A stretch of DNA of 64,000 nucleotides from Paramecium octaurelia (Eukaryota > Ciliophora > Oligohymenophorea > Peniculida > Parameciidae), in contig CAJJDP010000114.1 of NCBI GenBank assembly GCA_905182995.1, forward strand, positions 187,772 to 251,771, in the 5' to 3' direction. The number at the start of each line of letters is the position of its first letter. Position 1 is the stretch's first letter. A model generated the notes under the pieces. The model was not told where the DNA came from. It saw only the letters and a list, made by a program, of their open reading frames with translations, and made no database searches. A program made the position numbers and the translations under genes. Below are positions 14,425 through 25,677 of this stretch, in pieces.

Positions 14425-14616
14425 ACGTGTTTATGAAAATAATAATAATAATAAAATAATCAAAATAGTTGACACTAATTATATAGAAAAAGTGTTTGTT
14501 ATTCTTAATCTAATAAAGTATAGTCTACCACATTAACATAGCAATGTGATGAATATAGCATCCTCTCCTATTTTTTAATAATTGATTTAATTATATTAAT
14601 ATATATATTACAGTTA

Positions 14617-15341
14617 ATGAATAAGACAAGGGATTGGAATGTAGTGGATGATGAATTGAATAGAAAATTGAAACATTCGTAAGAGTTGAAATCATCTCTT
14701 GATGATTAATCTGCTGAATTATTACTTCAAAATAAGGATCAAAATTAAGGTATGAGAATATTTTATTCAAAATTAGAATATAATAATGACATCAATTACT
14801 ATAAGGAATTCTGGAGATATTATCTACTAAATGAAATGACTATAAAAAAAGTGAATGAATTGCACACATAAAATTAAAAATTACATGAATTGATAGCTGA
14901 AATCGATGTAAGTATTTATAGTAATAACCTAGAAATTGCAACAAGAATTGCATCAAGCTTTGAGTTATCGACAAAAAAAGAAAAACAGACGTACTTCTTA
15001 AGAGATAGAGAAATCTTTTATTTGTCCATATGAGAAATGTAATAAGTAGTATGGGAGTGATGTTTCTTTAAATTTACATATCAAATTGAAACACGATGGA
15101 GGAAACAAAACAGATAGAGAAAAATTTGCTGTAAAATCTGTTATTTATTGATTTCATCTAGAAAATGATCATTGAAGCACAACAAAACGGAGAAACAATA
15201 ACTGATTTGAATATCAACATTAAATTTCCTCCAGGATACTTGGATGTACAATTTATTTAATTGTAGTAATTTAAAACTCAATTTTTGTTAAATTAGTAAA
15301 ATTAGTTAAACTAAGAAAGGTAATCAATCGAACAAGATTGA
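14617..15341 (+). CDS. C2H2 zinc-finger protein
   Basis: The product is 213 aa with introns of 27, 25 and 31 nt. A helical, charged N-terminal half is followed by one classical C2H2 finger: FICPYEKCNKQYGSDVSLNL then H-x4-H (HIKLKH). The zinc ligands are therefore C-x4-C and H-x4-H. A basic patch (RQKKKNRRTS) lies just before the finger. The tail is Q-rich. With only one finger, nucleic-acid binding is plausible but not certain, and it could be a protein-interaction finger. The partner or target cannot be told from sequence. Confidence 0.75.
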
Positions 15342-15474
15342 CATAATTGAATTAAATACAATATAATTTTCGTTTTTGCTAATCACCATTTAAATCAGTC
15401 AAGTTTCTTTAATACATTTCAAATATGAGACCACTCCATTTTAACTTTTATAAATTAATATTAAAAATTATAAT

Positions 15475-17834
15475 ATGAATTTAGGAATTGAGTAAATTAT
15501 ACCTAGTTTGTAGAATAGCATTGTGAATCACACTTAATCAATTATTTTAGATGATTGTGTATCAGAATTTCAGAAATATTTGGACAAAGTAATTCCAAAT
15601 TATTTTTAAGACTCCAAAGCAAAGAAAAATTTATTTAAGGACCAAATGACTACTAATGTGATAAGTACACATTTATATTATCGATCATAGGTTCATTGTT
15701 AAATTTGACCAACCAGTCAGATTTTTTAAAACCTTATGACAAAGAAATTACTCTTACAACTATGACTAAATTATATAAAATTGTATAAGAAATATCAGAG
15801 AATGGAAAAATTGTAGTTTTTATTAATCAAACTATTTTGAATATCGAAAGAGATACAATTCGATAATTGTAGGATTTATAAGATTTATTTTAATTACTAC
15901 TCTCCTCCAAATCTTGTGGTAAAATGATACTATTAAAATAATTTGATTAATATGTAAGAAAATTACAATAATATACATATTTCTGGGAAAGCCTAATTTT
16001 ATTAGAAAATTAACAAAGTCCAAAGATCTCAAGGGAATCATTGGCTAAGGAAACAGATCTAGTAAATAAAATTGAGCTTTGGAAGATGATTCTAATTTAA
16101 GAACTAAATAAAACTCCATCCTCTAAAGGTACCTCACTAATTTTAGAACAATAAAAAATCATCCAAACCTAATCTCTCCATTAAAAGAATATCCTCAAAG
16201 CTTTGTAGTAGTATTGCGGATTGGGACTTTAAAAGAACTAATTATAATCGATTTAATTATTTGAAGAATTAGCCAGATCTGGCAATCCTTTAGCCAATGC
16301 CATTTTGGGATAATTAATATTGGAGGGTTAAATATGTGAGCAAAACTATGAGAAGGTAAAAGTACATACCTGACTATTTACATAGGCATATGAATACTTT
16401 TTAGAAAGTGCTGACCAAAATTGTCCGATTGGGATCTACTTTATGTCAAAATTAATATTAGTAACCATATTAGGTAAACTATATTAGGAAGGCAAAGTCC
16501 AGAATAAAATATTTGGAGAAGCCTAAAAATCTAGTAGTAAATTCAATAATACAAACAATTCTAGGATCGAGGAATGCCAATTCGCAATTTCTATGCTGAA
16601 AATAGCATCCGAAGCAGGAAATGTTGAATCAATGATTTATTTAGGAGATCTCTATTCTTAAGGATACAAATTAGATGATTGTATTAAGATAAAATATTCA
16701 AAGTCACCTTGGATAGTGATTATTCGACATCTGAGATTTATTTCAAAGAGGCTAGCAAATAAGAAAGTGTAGAAGCAAAGTTTAAATTAGCTAAGCTCTA
16801 TTAAAAGATGTTTAAAATTTCAATTTATAAAGTATTATTAATTTTCGATGTTTGTTAGAATAGGATACAATTCGTACACTAATTATTATTGGAGGCTAAG
16901 AATAATGAGTACTTGCCTGCTTATTATGATATGGCCAAACTGTTAATTGAAGGTATAAAAGATGATTTGCAACCTAATTAAATTATGGCAGAATTAATAT
17001 TAGAATAAGGAGCAATGAAGGGTAATTCAGACTGTGCAAAACTTATCCTAGAGATCAAATATAACAATTTAATCAATAACAAAATCAGTCTATCAGAGTT
17101 CCTACAATTATTGGATTCTTTAGATTAAGTTTAGAATAAAGTTGAAAATTTCACTTTTTATTATAGAGGGAAAATTGCGTAAAATGGGTTGTAAAATGAG
17201 AGTAATTCTTAAATTGCCATCTAACTCTTTAAGTATTAAAAATGGATTTTAATTAGTTTAGGATCTAATTTAGGATGCAGTAAGTGTAAATAAGAGTTAA
17301 GTTAAGGTACAAAAAAAGAGTTGATCTCAAAGAAAGAAGGAGTAGAACAATAGGAAAAACAGGAGAAATATTAAGCAAGTCTCGGTTTTGTTTAATAGTT
17401 TAAATAGACTGATTGGAGATCAAGATTCAGAAAACAAAGCATATTTTCCAACCCATTCAATATCTCATTAATAGACAATGATCAATCAACAATGTAAATT
17501 CTACATAATTTGACATATTAGATAAGCTAGAATGACATCCAGTATCATTAAAACAATAGAAATTAATGATGCGGAGAATAAGAGGAAGCGAGTTATATCA
17601 GATTATACAGGATTTTCTAAGCAATAACCTTCAGATTAAAGTATATTGCTGTCGAATTTGAAATTGTACCCGAACAATCAGCAATAGTTGAATTCAAACT
17701 ATTAGATTTAAGAGTAAAAGTCAAGAAAATCATCATTTTATACAAAGAAAGAAAAACCAAAATTTTTAAGGCACTTGTCGTAACATGCAATCCATTCATA
17801 ATCTTCAAATTTACTAAATTTTTAAAATACATGA
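15475..17834 (+). CDS. Sel1-like repeat protein
   Basis: The product is about 732 aa after removing introns of 26, 30, 27, 23, 27 and 28 nt. The middle third contains Sel1/TPR-type helical repeats: LARSGNPLANAILGQLIL, ASEAGNVESMIYLGDLYSQG and ASKQESVEAKFKLAKLYQ. The N-terminal part (~250 aa) is helical and polar. The C-terminal ~150 aa is low-complexity and rich in Q, S, N and K. Sel1 repeats form adaptor solenoids in ER-associated degradation and signalling, so this is a scaffold rather than an enzyme. The 27-nt intron is a multiple of three without TGA, so its splicing is an inference from its GTA...TAG ends. Confidence 0.75.
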
Positions 17835-17947
17835 GAATAGTTTGTATTTATATAATCTCTTTACAAATTTAAGGAAATTAATACCAATGAAAGATATTAC
17901 AATTGGTTTTTATTCAAAAAAATGTTTGTAAAATATTAATCAATTTT

Positions 17948-19951
17948 TCAAAGTGTTAACATTTTTTCTCCTTTCTTGTAAATCCTTTCCTGTGTTTGCT
18001 AAGTTTAGAGACCTAAAATCTCATTCATTTCTTCTTCTGACAATCTTACTTTTTAATAAATAGATGTAAATTTATGTTTTTGCTTTTCTGATTTTTTTAT
18101 AGGATTAGATTTCAATTATTATTTGATGTTAATTTCTTCATATCTTTTCATCTCCAATACTGACTCTCTTTTCCTAGTTGTTATTGCATAAGTCTTAAGA
18201 TTTGGAGGTTCATCAACAATTTAAATTACTTTATTTTTATCATCAATTACATTCCCTGGCTTTTGAGTCTATTTTTCTTTAGATTCAAAGACCTCCTTTC
18301 TTGCTTTATTAATCATAGATTTATTATGATTGACTTCCTTTATTGGCTCTGCTTATTCTATTTTATCTTCTTTTTTTTATTCTTGATTTTGCTTTCTACC
18401 TTTTTTTTTAATCTATTTCTAATTATATTAATTAGATTCTTTTTCCTCTTCTTTTATATAACTCTTCAATCTAAGTACATTTTCAATATTAGAAGTAGAA
18501 CTCTCTTCCACTTATTAAGGACTTGCGATGCTTTACTTTTTTTACTATTTAAATTTGGCTGTGCATTTAAGGTTTTATGGCTCAGATTAAGAACAATAGT
18601 GATAGGAACAATTTAGATGATCTTAAGAAGATAAAATAAGTTGAAGGATATTAATATTGTACTTACATAAAACCTAATAGTATTTAACTTTGTCACATTT
18701 TAAGCAAACTACTTTTTGTTAATTTTAATAACAACACAAAAATATTTCTTCTTTACATTCTTCACAAAAGCAATGTTGCCTCATCGAATAATTTATAGTT
18801 AGTGAATAAATCTTCTTCTATCTCTGCAAATCACTTATTAGAGCAAGTTCTTATTTCAGAAACTCTTAGAGATAGATTCTCAATTATTAGTTCTGATGAT
18901 GAATAAAAATATCCAAAAATAGATTTTTTAGAGGAAGAATAGAGTATTATTAATATTTGATGTTGATCTCATATCTCCTCATCATTTGTTGATATGAATA
19001 TGAATTCATAGCCAAGAAACTCCATCCAGTAGTTATTGTTGTTGTTAAACATTCAATTTGATAAACGGATCCAGCTCCTAAAATAATTAAATCACCAGGT
19101 TTTTATATGAATCTTTTATAGGGGATATTATGTTTCTTTAGAATTTCTCTTTTCAAGTAATAATTACCTTCTTAATTAATAAAATACTTTTCATTTTAAA
19201 ACAACTTTTCAATATGTTCTGGATTAATAACAACCCATAAACAATCTCCTGGTCCATGATTTAAATTAAGTAGATTAACTGCTCCAGGTTCTTGCTTTGC
19301 ACCCTTCCAACTTCCTTGAGTCATGATATTGAGGGAGAGCTAATTGACGTTTTTAATTTTTGTTCTTAAAAAGCTCAAGCCATCCTCTTTCAAAAAACAT
19401 TAGGGTAAATATTCATATAATTTATTTGCCTCTTCTTCCCAACCCTCAATTTATAGGTCAAATAAGGAAAGTAATTTATGAGCATTATATTGCTTATTTT
19501 TGCGAAAGAAATCACTAGCATCTCTGATATAGTCAAGATATTTCGATAAAGTCATTGAAAAAGATGTCTTTTCTATATTGTCTTGGGATGGCTTTAGTTA
19601 TTGAGTGACCATAATTGATTCTGAGCCATGATTGAGTTTTATATTTTATAATCTAAAGTATCCTCTATTTAATTGGTCCATGACATCTTGCGGAATTTCC
19701 CACAAAAAAAGTGGTTGATCGACCCAATCTGATATTGGAAGATGAAATCTGTTGAGAGTGTCTTTAATTTTAGGTGGCTAAGTGTTTTAGTAGGAATCTA
19801 AATAGGAGTCTAGTAACTCTTTAAATTTGCATGTATTGACTTGTTCATCAATAGGTTTAGATAAGTTCTCAATGTTAATTTCATCTAAAAGTATTTATTG
19901 TTCAGGCGAAGGGGAATAGTGAAGATTAACAAATTCTGCAAATAGGTTCAT
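17948..19951 (-). CDS. KDM6/UTX-like JmjC-domain protein, iron ligands lost
   Basis: A single exon encodes 667 aa. The middle matches the JmjC domain of KDM6 (UTX/JMJD3) histone H3K27 demethylases: NHGPGDCLWVVI (animal NIGPGDCEWFVV), then YKRFIQKPGDLIILGAG (animal YRFIQRPGDLVWINAG), then MRRYEINI (animal VERYEWN). A cysteine cluster follows (HCFCEECKEEIF and VVCLKCDKV, from about residue 390), matching the zinc-binding domain after the KDM6 JmjC. The C-terminal ~220 aa is basic and low-complexity. The Fe(II) ligands of KDM6 are H-Q-E and a later H. Here the first is K219-Q-E221 and the last is Y297, so both histidines are replaced. The protein is therefore probably a non-catalytic relative that may still bind histone or complex partners. 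A 45-nt GT...AG stretch near 18615-18660 keeps frame and may be plain exon. Confidence 0.8.
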
Positions 19952-19984
19952 GTTTTATATATATTAGTTATTTTAAAATAACTT

Positions 19985-20158
19985 TCATGATGATATTAAA
20001 GTAAAAACAATAAAAAATGAATTCATAAATTTAGTCACTTGATCTTCACACCTCAATGTAAAAAGCATTTTCTCTCTTTCATCGAACATAATATTGGCTC
20101 TAAGAATACCATCCTTTGTTATTTCGTAAGAGACTTTCTACTACTCTATTTAAGCCAT
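19985..20158 (-). CDS. Possible small protein
   Basis: A 57-codon frame starts MAQIEQQKVSYEITKDGILR and ends in a hydrophobic tail. The first 40 residues look protein-like, mixing charged and beta-type residues. It lies 33 bp upstream of the KDM6-like start on the same strand. No family is recognised, and chance cannot be excluded at this length. Confidence 0.3.
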
Positions 20159-20430
20159 TATTAATTAATAAGTTGAGTATATTAAAATTATAGAGTATTT
20201 TAGAGTTTGTTAATCCTTCCATATTGATACAATTGGTTATGCCTATCCACAATAAAAGTGTTCAGCACAATAAGATTATAAATTTATTTTGATTAATTAA
20301 GAATATAACAATGAAATAAACGAATCATTTTACAGTTAAGCTGTTATTTAAATATAAAGCGAGGATTTATCTTTCATAGATAGTCATTCACCCTAAAACT
20401 TAAATAACTAAACCCTTTTTTTTATTTAGT

Positions 20431-21581
20431 ATGAATAGAACTACATTAATTTTCTTAATATGTTTTTTTCAATTCAAATATAGCCTTTTGCTTACAAGGG
20501 AGATGTGAATTTACACCGATTCTGAAAATCTAATTTTAATATATATTATATTAGATTGAAAAATTTAATGAATGATATTAATGAAAAGGAGATCGACTGT
20601 TAATTGATAAACTTATCAAACTTAGATGTTCTTAATTGTTTAGAATACATAGCCTTCAATTCTAATTCTACAATAGTATTAGCAATTTAAGAAAACATTA
20701 TCAATTCTTATTTCTTTAAAAACAATTATCTAAAACGGATTTCTAGTATTAAAGAGTCAAGGAAAGACAATGATAATCTTAAATAACTTGAATACTTAAA
20801 AGCTTCAAACTCAATTTTAACAACAAATTAATAAAACATTCTGATTGCTAAACTTAATTGTTTAAATTCAAGAAAATTTTTGTAGAAAATAGGCCACGGC
20901 TTATTTGATGGCTGTTAAACGATGTTATTTAATTAAACTTAAAACAACCTATTTATTAGTTGTTTTAATTAAATACATTTTTTCGAAAAGAATATCGAAG
21001 GTTGGAAATGCTCTCAAGAAATTGAAGTGGGTTATAGGGATTATGTGATTTCAATGTGTTTAAATTTTTAAGAGGATGAGTTGTAAATTTATGCTGATGA
21101 TGGCTATAATTGCTCAGCTTATATTTATATTTACCAGAAAAAAACCTAATAATAGGAAATCAATTGGATTTTAATCCAGACAATTAGTTTCGGAAATGGA
21201 ATAGGAAAATTATGGGGAGGATTTGTAGATCACCTATTCTTTTTTAACGAAGGTGTTCTTGATGTCTATAAAAAATCAGATTAATCTTAAGACTACATAT
21301 AATATGCTTCTTCTTTGCTTAAGAGTCATTCCTCGATCTTTTGGCAATTTTTGCAAAATAAATTTGTTCTGCTGATTGAAAAAAATAACAGCATTATAGT
21401 TATGAAATTAAATTTATAGTAAAAATTAGAGTTCATTAAATCAATCACAATAGACATGTCTGAATTGATTAATAAATTCTCTTATTATTCTGAGATAAAC
21501 GCTATTTTAACTCAAGATGAAAAGCTTTTAGTTATTTGGAATAAAAAAAAAACTTTAATCATAAAAATGATTAATATTTGA
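20431..21581 (+). CDS. Putative secreted protein, beta-rich, unknown
   Basis: The first exon gives a signal-peptide-like start, MNRTTLIFLICFFQFKYSLL. The main frame (from about 20555) runs open for ~340 codons to TGA 21579-21581. It contains many short beta-type segments and recurring cysteines, for example FISCFNQIHFFEKNIEGW and GNGIGKLWGGFVDHLFFF. The pattern suggests a beta-propeller-like extracellular or lumenal domain, but no named family is clear. The two parts join in frame only with a 50-nt GTG...TTAG intron (giving 366 aa), which is long and has a poor donor. A 22-nt intron (GTTTTT...ATAG) in the leader is an alternative that would need a second shift. Confidence 0.55.
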
Positions 21582-22791
21582 ATTTCAGTTTTCATGTCAT
21601 AATTATATACAAATAATAGTTTCAAGATAAACTTAAAGTTGGATTAAATAAGAAATAAATTTAGAAAGGTGGAATCACATATTTTAATAAACTCTTTATA
21701 TTAAATTAATAATTTTATTTTTAAAACAACAATAAACTTTTAATTGATCTATTAAATTAATTATTGTATTTATAGAAACATAATAAATTGTTATATCTTT
21801 TATCGTCGGATATAAATTACCATATTTATTAAATTGCTTATTGTTATTATACATAACAAAACATTGTAATTATTTTCGATTTTATCTTTAATTATTTCAT
21901 TATTTATAGTCAATAAATTTGATATCTTTTCTATTTATTTAATTATTGCATTTATACACAAGCAATAAATACATATATATAATATGTATGTCTTTAATTT
22001 TTGGATTAAATTCATTATTATTGCATTTACATAAAACTATAAGTTGCACTTTATTTTATAAATTAATCATTGTATTTAACTACTATCAATGAATAGTTGC
22101 AATGATATGTAATTTTTATAGAACCCTTATTATTATATAATATCTACATGATGATTATATCTAGATAATTTATTAATCTTTCTTTTTCTAACTTTTACCA
22201 AGCATTTTAAATTCCACGTTTTTATTTAAACTTATAAAACCAAATTTAATTTTTTATAATAACTAATGTCTAAAGAATATATTATTAATATTATTTGTTG
22301 AAATTCATCAACCATTATTAAATATAGGATCTTTGATTGAACATATCAGATTATTTTACACTATAAGAAATTAGAATATAATATTTATTTAATCTTATGT
22401 AATAGATTTTGTTACTCATTCATCACAGCAATATAACGATATCTCCTCATTTTTTGGGGTATGCTTATTTTTCAGAAAATACAAAATATCAATAATAATG
22501 ATGTCTTACTATATGTCATTACAAAAATCTTTATTTTTCAACAATACTAAATCTTATATTGTTTACGAAATACATTTAAGTATATTTTATCATATTATTA
22601 TTGATCATTATTTATGCATCAGATCTATATCGCTACTTCCTATAATAAACGAGTCTTTAGTTGATTGTTCTTTTAATTTAAGAAAATTTTTTGGATAGTT
22701 TAATTTTCAGTTCTCTCAAAAATTGATTAAGTAGAAAAGTAAAGGTTAATTTTTTAGATTTACTTTATGTATATTGATATGAACTGATAAA
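21582..22791. other. Long AT-rich intergenic stretch with scattered short repeats
   Basis: This is 1.2 kb between convergent genes. No gene was found. A motif close to ATTATTGYATTTAYA recurs at about 21760, 21942, 22017 and 22064 (the last with CATTGTATTTAA), each on the plus strand. A long open frame at 22498-22780 has no TGA but reads as low-complexity hydrophobic sequence and is probably chance in such AT-rich DNA. Confidence 0.5.
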
Positions 22792-25186
22792 TCAAATATA
22801 AAATAGGACTTTTTATTTAACAAGGTCTGGTAAGGGTAGGAACTTTACTTAATCTCTGTCGTCATAGTTATCTCCAATAAAGTTGCAAAGACAATGAGCA
22901 TATCTGACAGGAGCAGGGATTTTAATAGAGCCTGTAAAATTATAGAAGAGCCAACATAATTTGAATGTCAAAACTTTGATGTCGTCATCAAGTCCTATGA
23001 TAAATAAAAAAGTATACCTGCTTAATCTGAATGAATTATTTTATATAAGGAAGGAGTTACAGTTCCTTATCTAGTTACTTGTGAAATTAAATAAAAGTTA
23101 GGATTTGACTATTCAACTACTTTAGGATTATCAACACATGTTCCTGGTTAAGGATTATCAGGTCTAGCATTTCCACCAGTATAGAATTTAGCTGAAACTC
23201 TTTTATTGCATACAACTAAAGAAATTTTAGTGTCTGTTATTTGTAGTTCTTCCAAGGCTTATTTATATTATGGTAATTCATTTGCAAGAACAACTGCTTA
23301 TTATCCATCTCCAACCCCGTCTCTATATATTATAACCAACTTTGGAAATATTCCGTTCTATTCTTTGAAGGCCAAAAGTGATGCTTTGAAAACTTGTTAA
23401 AGATGCTAACTGAATTCTCCAGAAGTAACAACCTGAGAATAATATCTACTTAAATTTCTATCAACAGTGCTGCAGAAAGCTAATTAATTTTTTCTTCCAC
23501 TTTTAACAAAGCAATCAGTTCCGCAAATCATAGTAGGCTGATTTTAAAAAGTAGTTGGTAAACTATCAATTGCCCAAGGAGTACCACCAACTTTAGCATT
23601 TAGTTGAATTAATATTTTATTAACAATTGACCTTGTATTTTTGGCAAGAGTTTTCTCAACAACCACTTAAGATGCACAACCAAACTTTTGCATTGAAATC
23701 TTCTTAGCTGTTTTATACAATCTTGCCTTTTTCTTTTATCCAGGTAGAAGGAATAATAGGAATCCAACTTTGGCTTTATTAGCTTCAGCTTACTTTTAAA
23801 AGCCATCAAGAACCCTTTCTAAATCCTCATCTCTATCCTATTCAATAGGGAAAACTTTTGGAGCCATAAATGCTTAAAACTTAAAGTCATTACAAGCTGC
23901 TTAAAAGTTTTACATTAAAGAATCCATGGTTTATTATCCAGTTTTTTTGTTGTAGATGATTCCCAAAATAAGTTATTAAGGAGGAGTTGAAAACATTTAA
24001 GTTTAAGTTTATCTATCTAGATTTGTTTAAGGACTAGATAGATCTAGTTTTAACCCATTTCCCATTAACATATTTCCTGGGTGGATTCTTCTTGCAGGTA
24101 CATCCATACTTCCAGGATTAATTTCTACTCCCCACTCTTTGAATATTTATCTCTTAGTTCCTAATTTTTTGTTAACTATTTCAGTGCTGGCTAACTAATT
24201 AGCAAATTCTTAAGCCATCTTCATTCTTTAATCAGCTCCTGGCTTTGTTACAACAGCTAAATTTTTCATGGCATTAAAATCCTATGATGATCATAAATTT
24301 AATACATTTCTTATTGCATCAGTTAAACCTGTCAACTAGCACAATTAAGGGATTAAATGAATTGTTTTTTCTGTTTTATCTTATTTGCTCCTCACAGTTG
24401 CTCTAATCAAAGGTTAATTTCCATCAACTTTCACCTTATATCTTTATTCGTAATATTGAGCAAAGGAAATAGTTTCTCCCTTTTCATTTGTGAAAGTGCT
24501 TGCTGGTTTAAGATTAACATCGACAGCCTCAACCTTATAGAACTTCTTATTGTAAGTAGTCATCACAATCTAATCTTGAATGCAAGCTGGATTTCTAGTT
24601 TAATTCAATTCTTCTAAGGCAGATCTATATCTAAGCATTTTGAATGCACAATCAATGACTAAAGTTGGATTTTAAGCTCCTCCTTCTCCTGGTCTAAAAA
24701 TACATTCTACACCTGGCCAAATCTATGGATAAATTGATTCCTTACTTCTAAATTCTGCTCTTTAAATTGCTAGGCTCTGCTTGACCAAAATAGTTTTTAT
24801 CCTTTGTTACCAACTGAAACCATTTGCATTTAGCTTCTGATGACCTATTTGAAAAGTCTTGAGATAATGATATTTAAGTCAGCTTTGTTCTCAATCTTTC
24901 CTACTAGTTTGAGAGTTGCTGTATCTTGATTTGTCTCATTTCCACTCAATGAACCTAAAACTAATCCATTATCAGCTTCTTAGATAAGCTTTGGGGAATA
25001 AATATTTTAGTTCAAGCTCATAAATAAGATCAATTAAGTCTAGAGTTAAGGTCTAAATTTCTTTAGTGCCTCACTTACTTTCTCTGGTGAGGAATCTGTA
25101 ATTTCTAATTTGTATTGATAAACTGGTCTGGATGGGTTCAATCTCATCTCATGGAAGTTAGCTTTGAGTTAAATATTTTGGAACAT
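22792..25186 (-). CDS. Piwi-clade Argonaute protein
   Basis: The product is 774 aa after three introns of 23, 24 and 23 nt. The order is N domain, PAZ (VMTTYNKKFYKVEAVDVNLK, then STFTNEKGETISFAQYY), a middle segment with LIPQLCQLTGLTD, MID, and PIWI (AKVGGTPWAIDSLP, YRDGVGDGQ, YAHCLCNFIGD, ending LFYI). These are hallmarks of the Piwi rather than the Ago clade. The catalytic tetrad appears complete: D in ICGTDCF, E in SGEFSQH, D in IYRDGV and H in YAHCL, so slicer activity is expected. In Paramecium, Piwi proteins carry scanRNAs and iesRNAs for DNA elimination, or siRNAs in vegetative silencing. Sequence alone does not tell which class this one serves. Length and ends fit the family. Confidence 0.93.
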
Positions 25187-25677
25187 TTTGTATTATATAC
25201 ATTTATTACTTTGATTGAATCAGTTCATATATTCATTTTATAAAAATGCACCAAAACCTTTAGTGTGAGTAAGATGTTTAGTACAATTTATTATTGAAAT
25301 TTAATTTAAAAAATTTATAATTAATTCACTTCAAATATTATATATTAACTCTATTATTGCTTGTAAAATATTGTAACTAACATTTGGAATGCCAAATAAT
25401 GAAAACTGATTTATTGAATTATATGAACATGAGGGGTATAGATGATTATTGTAAATAATAATTTATTTATCAAAAAATGGTTAATTGTTTTATTGAAATC
25501 TCTTAAAAATGATATTCAAGATAATTAAAATAAAATCTGCATATTTATCTATTCATATTATTCATAGAGCTTAAAATATTTGAATAGATATAGCCAAAAA
25601 TCAGAACTCCTTTTAATATAGTTCTGTAAATTAGATAATATATAGAATGAAATTATAAAATAAATTAATTTCTTTAG
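25187..25677. other. Divergent promoter spacer
   Basis: About 490 bp lies between the Piwi gene and a coiled-coil gene, transcribed away from each other. It is AT-rich with no coding frame or repeat noticed. Both promoters must be within it. Confidence 0.5.

Noticed and set aside
18263-18616. 117-codon plus-strand frame, almost all F, L and I
   Set aside because: It is antisense to the K/E-rich tail of the KDM6-like gene, which has a continuous minus-strand frame.
18615-18660. 45-nt GT...AG segment in the KDM6-like gene considered as an intron
   Set aside because: It keeps frame, is much longer than other introns here, and reads as ordinary protein.
22498-22780. 94-codon frame without TGA
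   Set aside because: Low-complexity, hydrophobic and in AT-rich spacer with few TGA by composition. No motif and no intron evidence.
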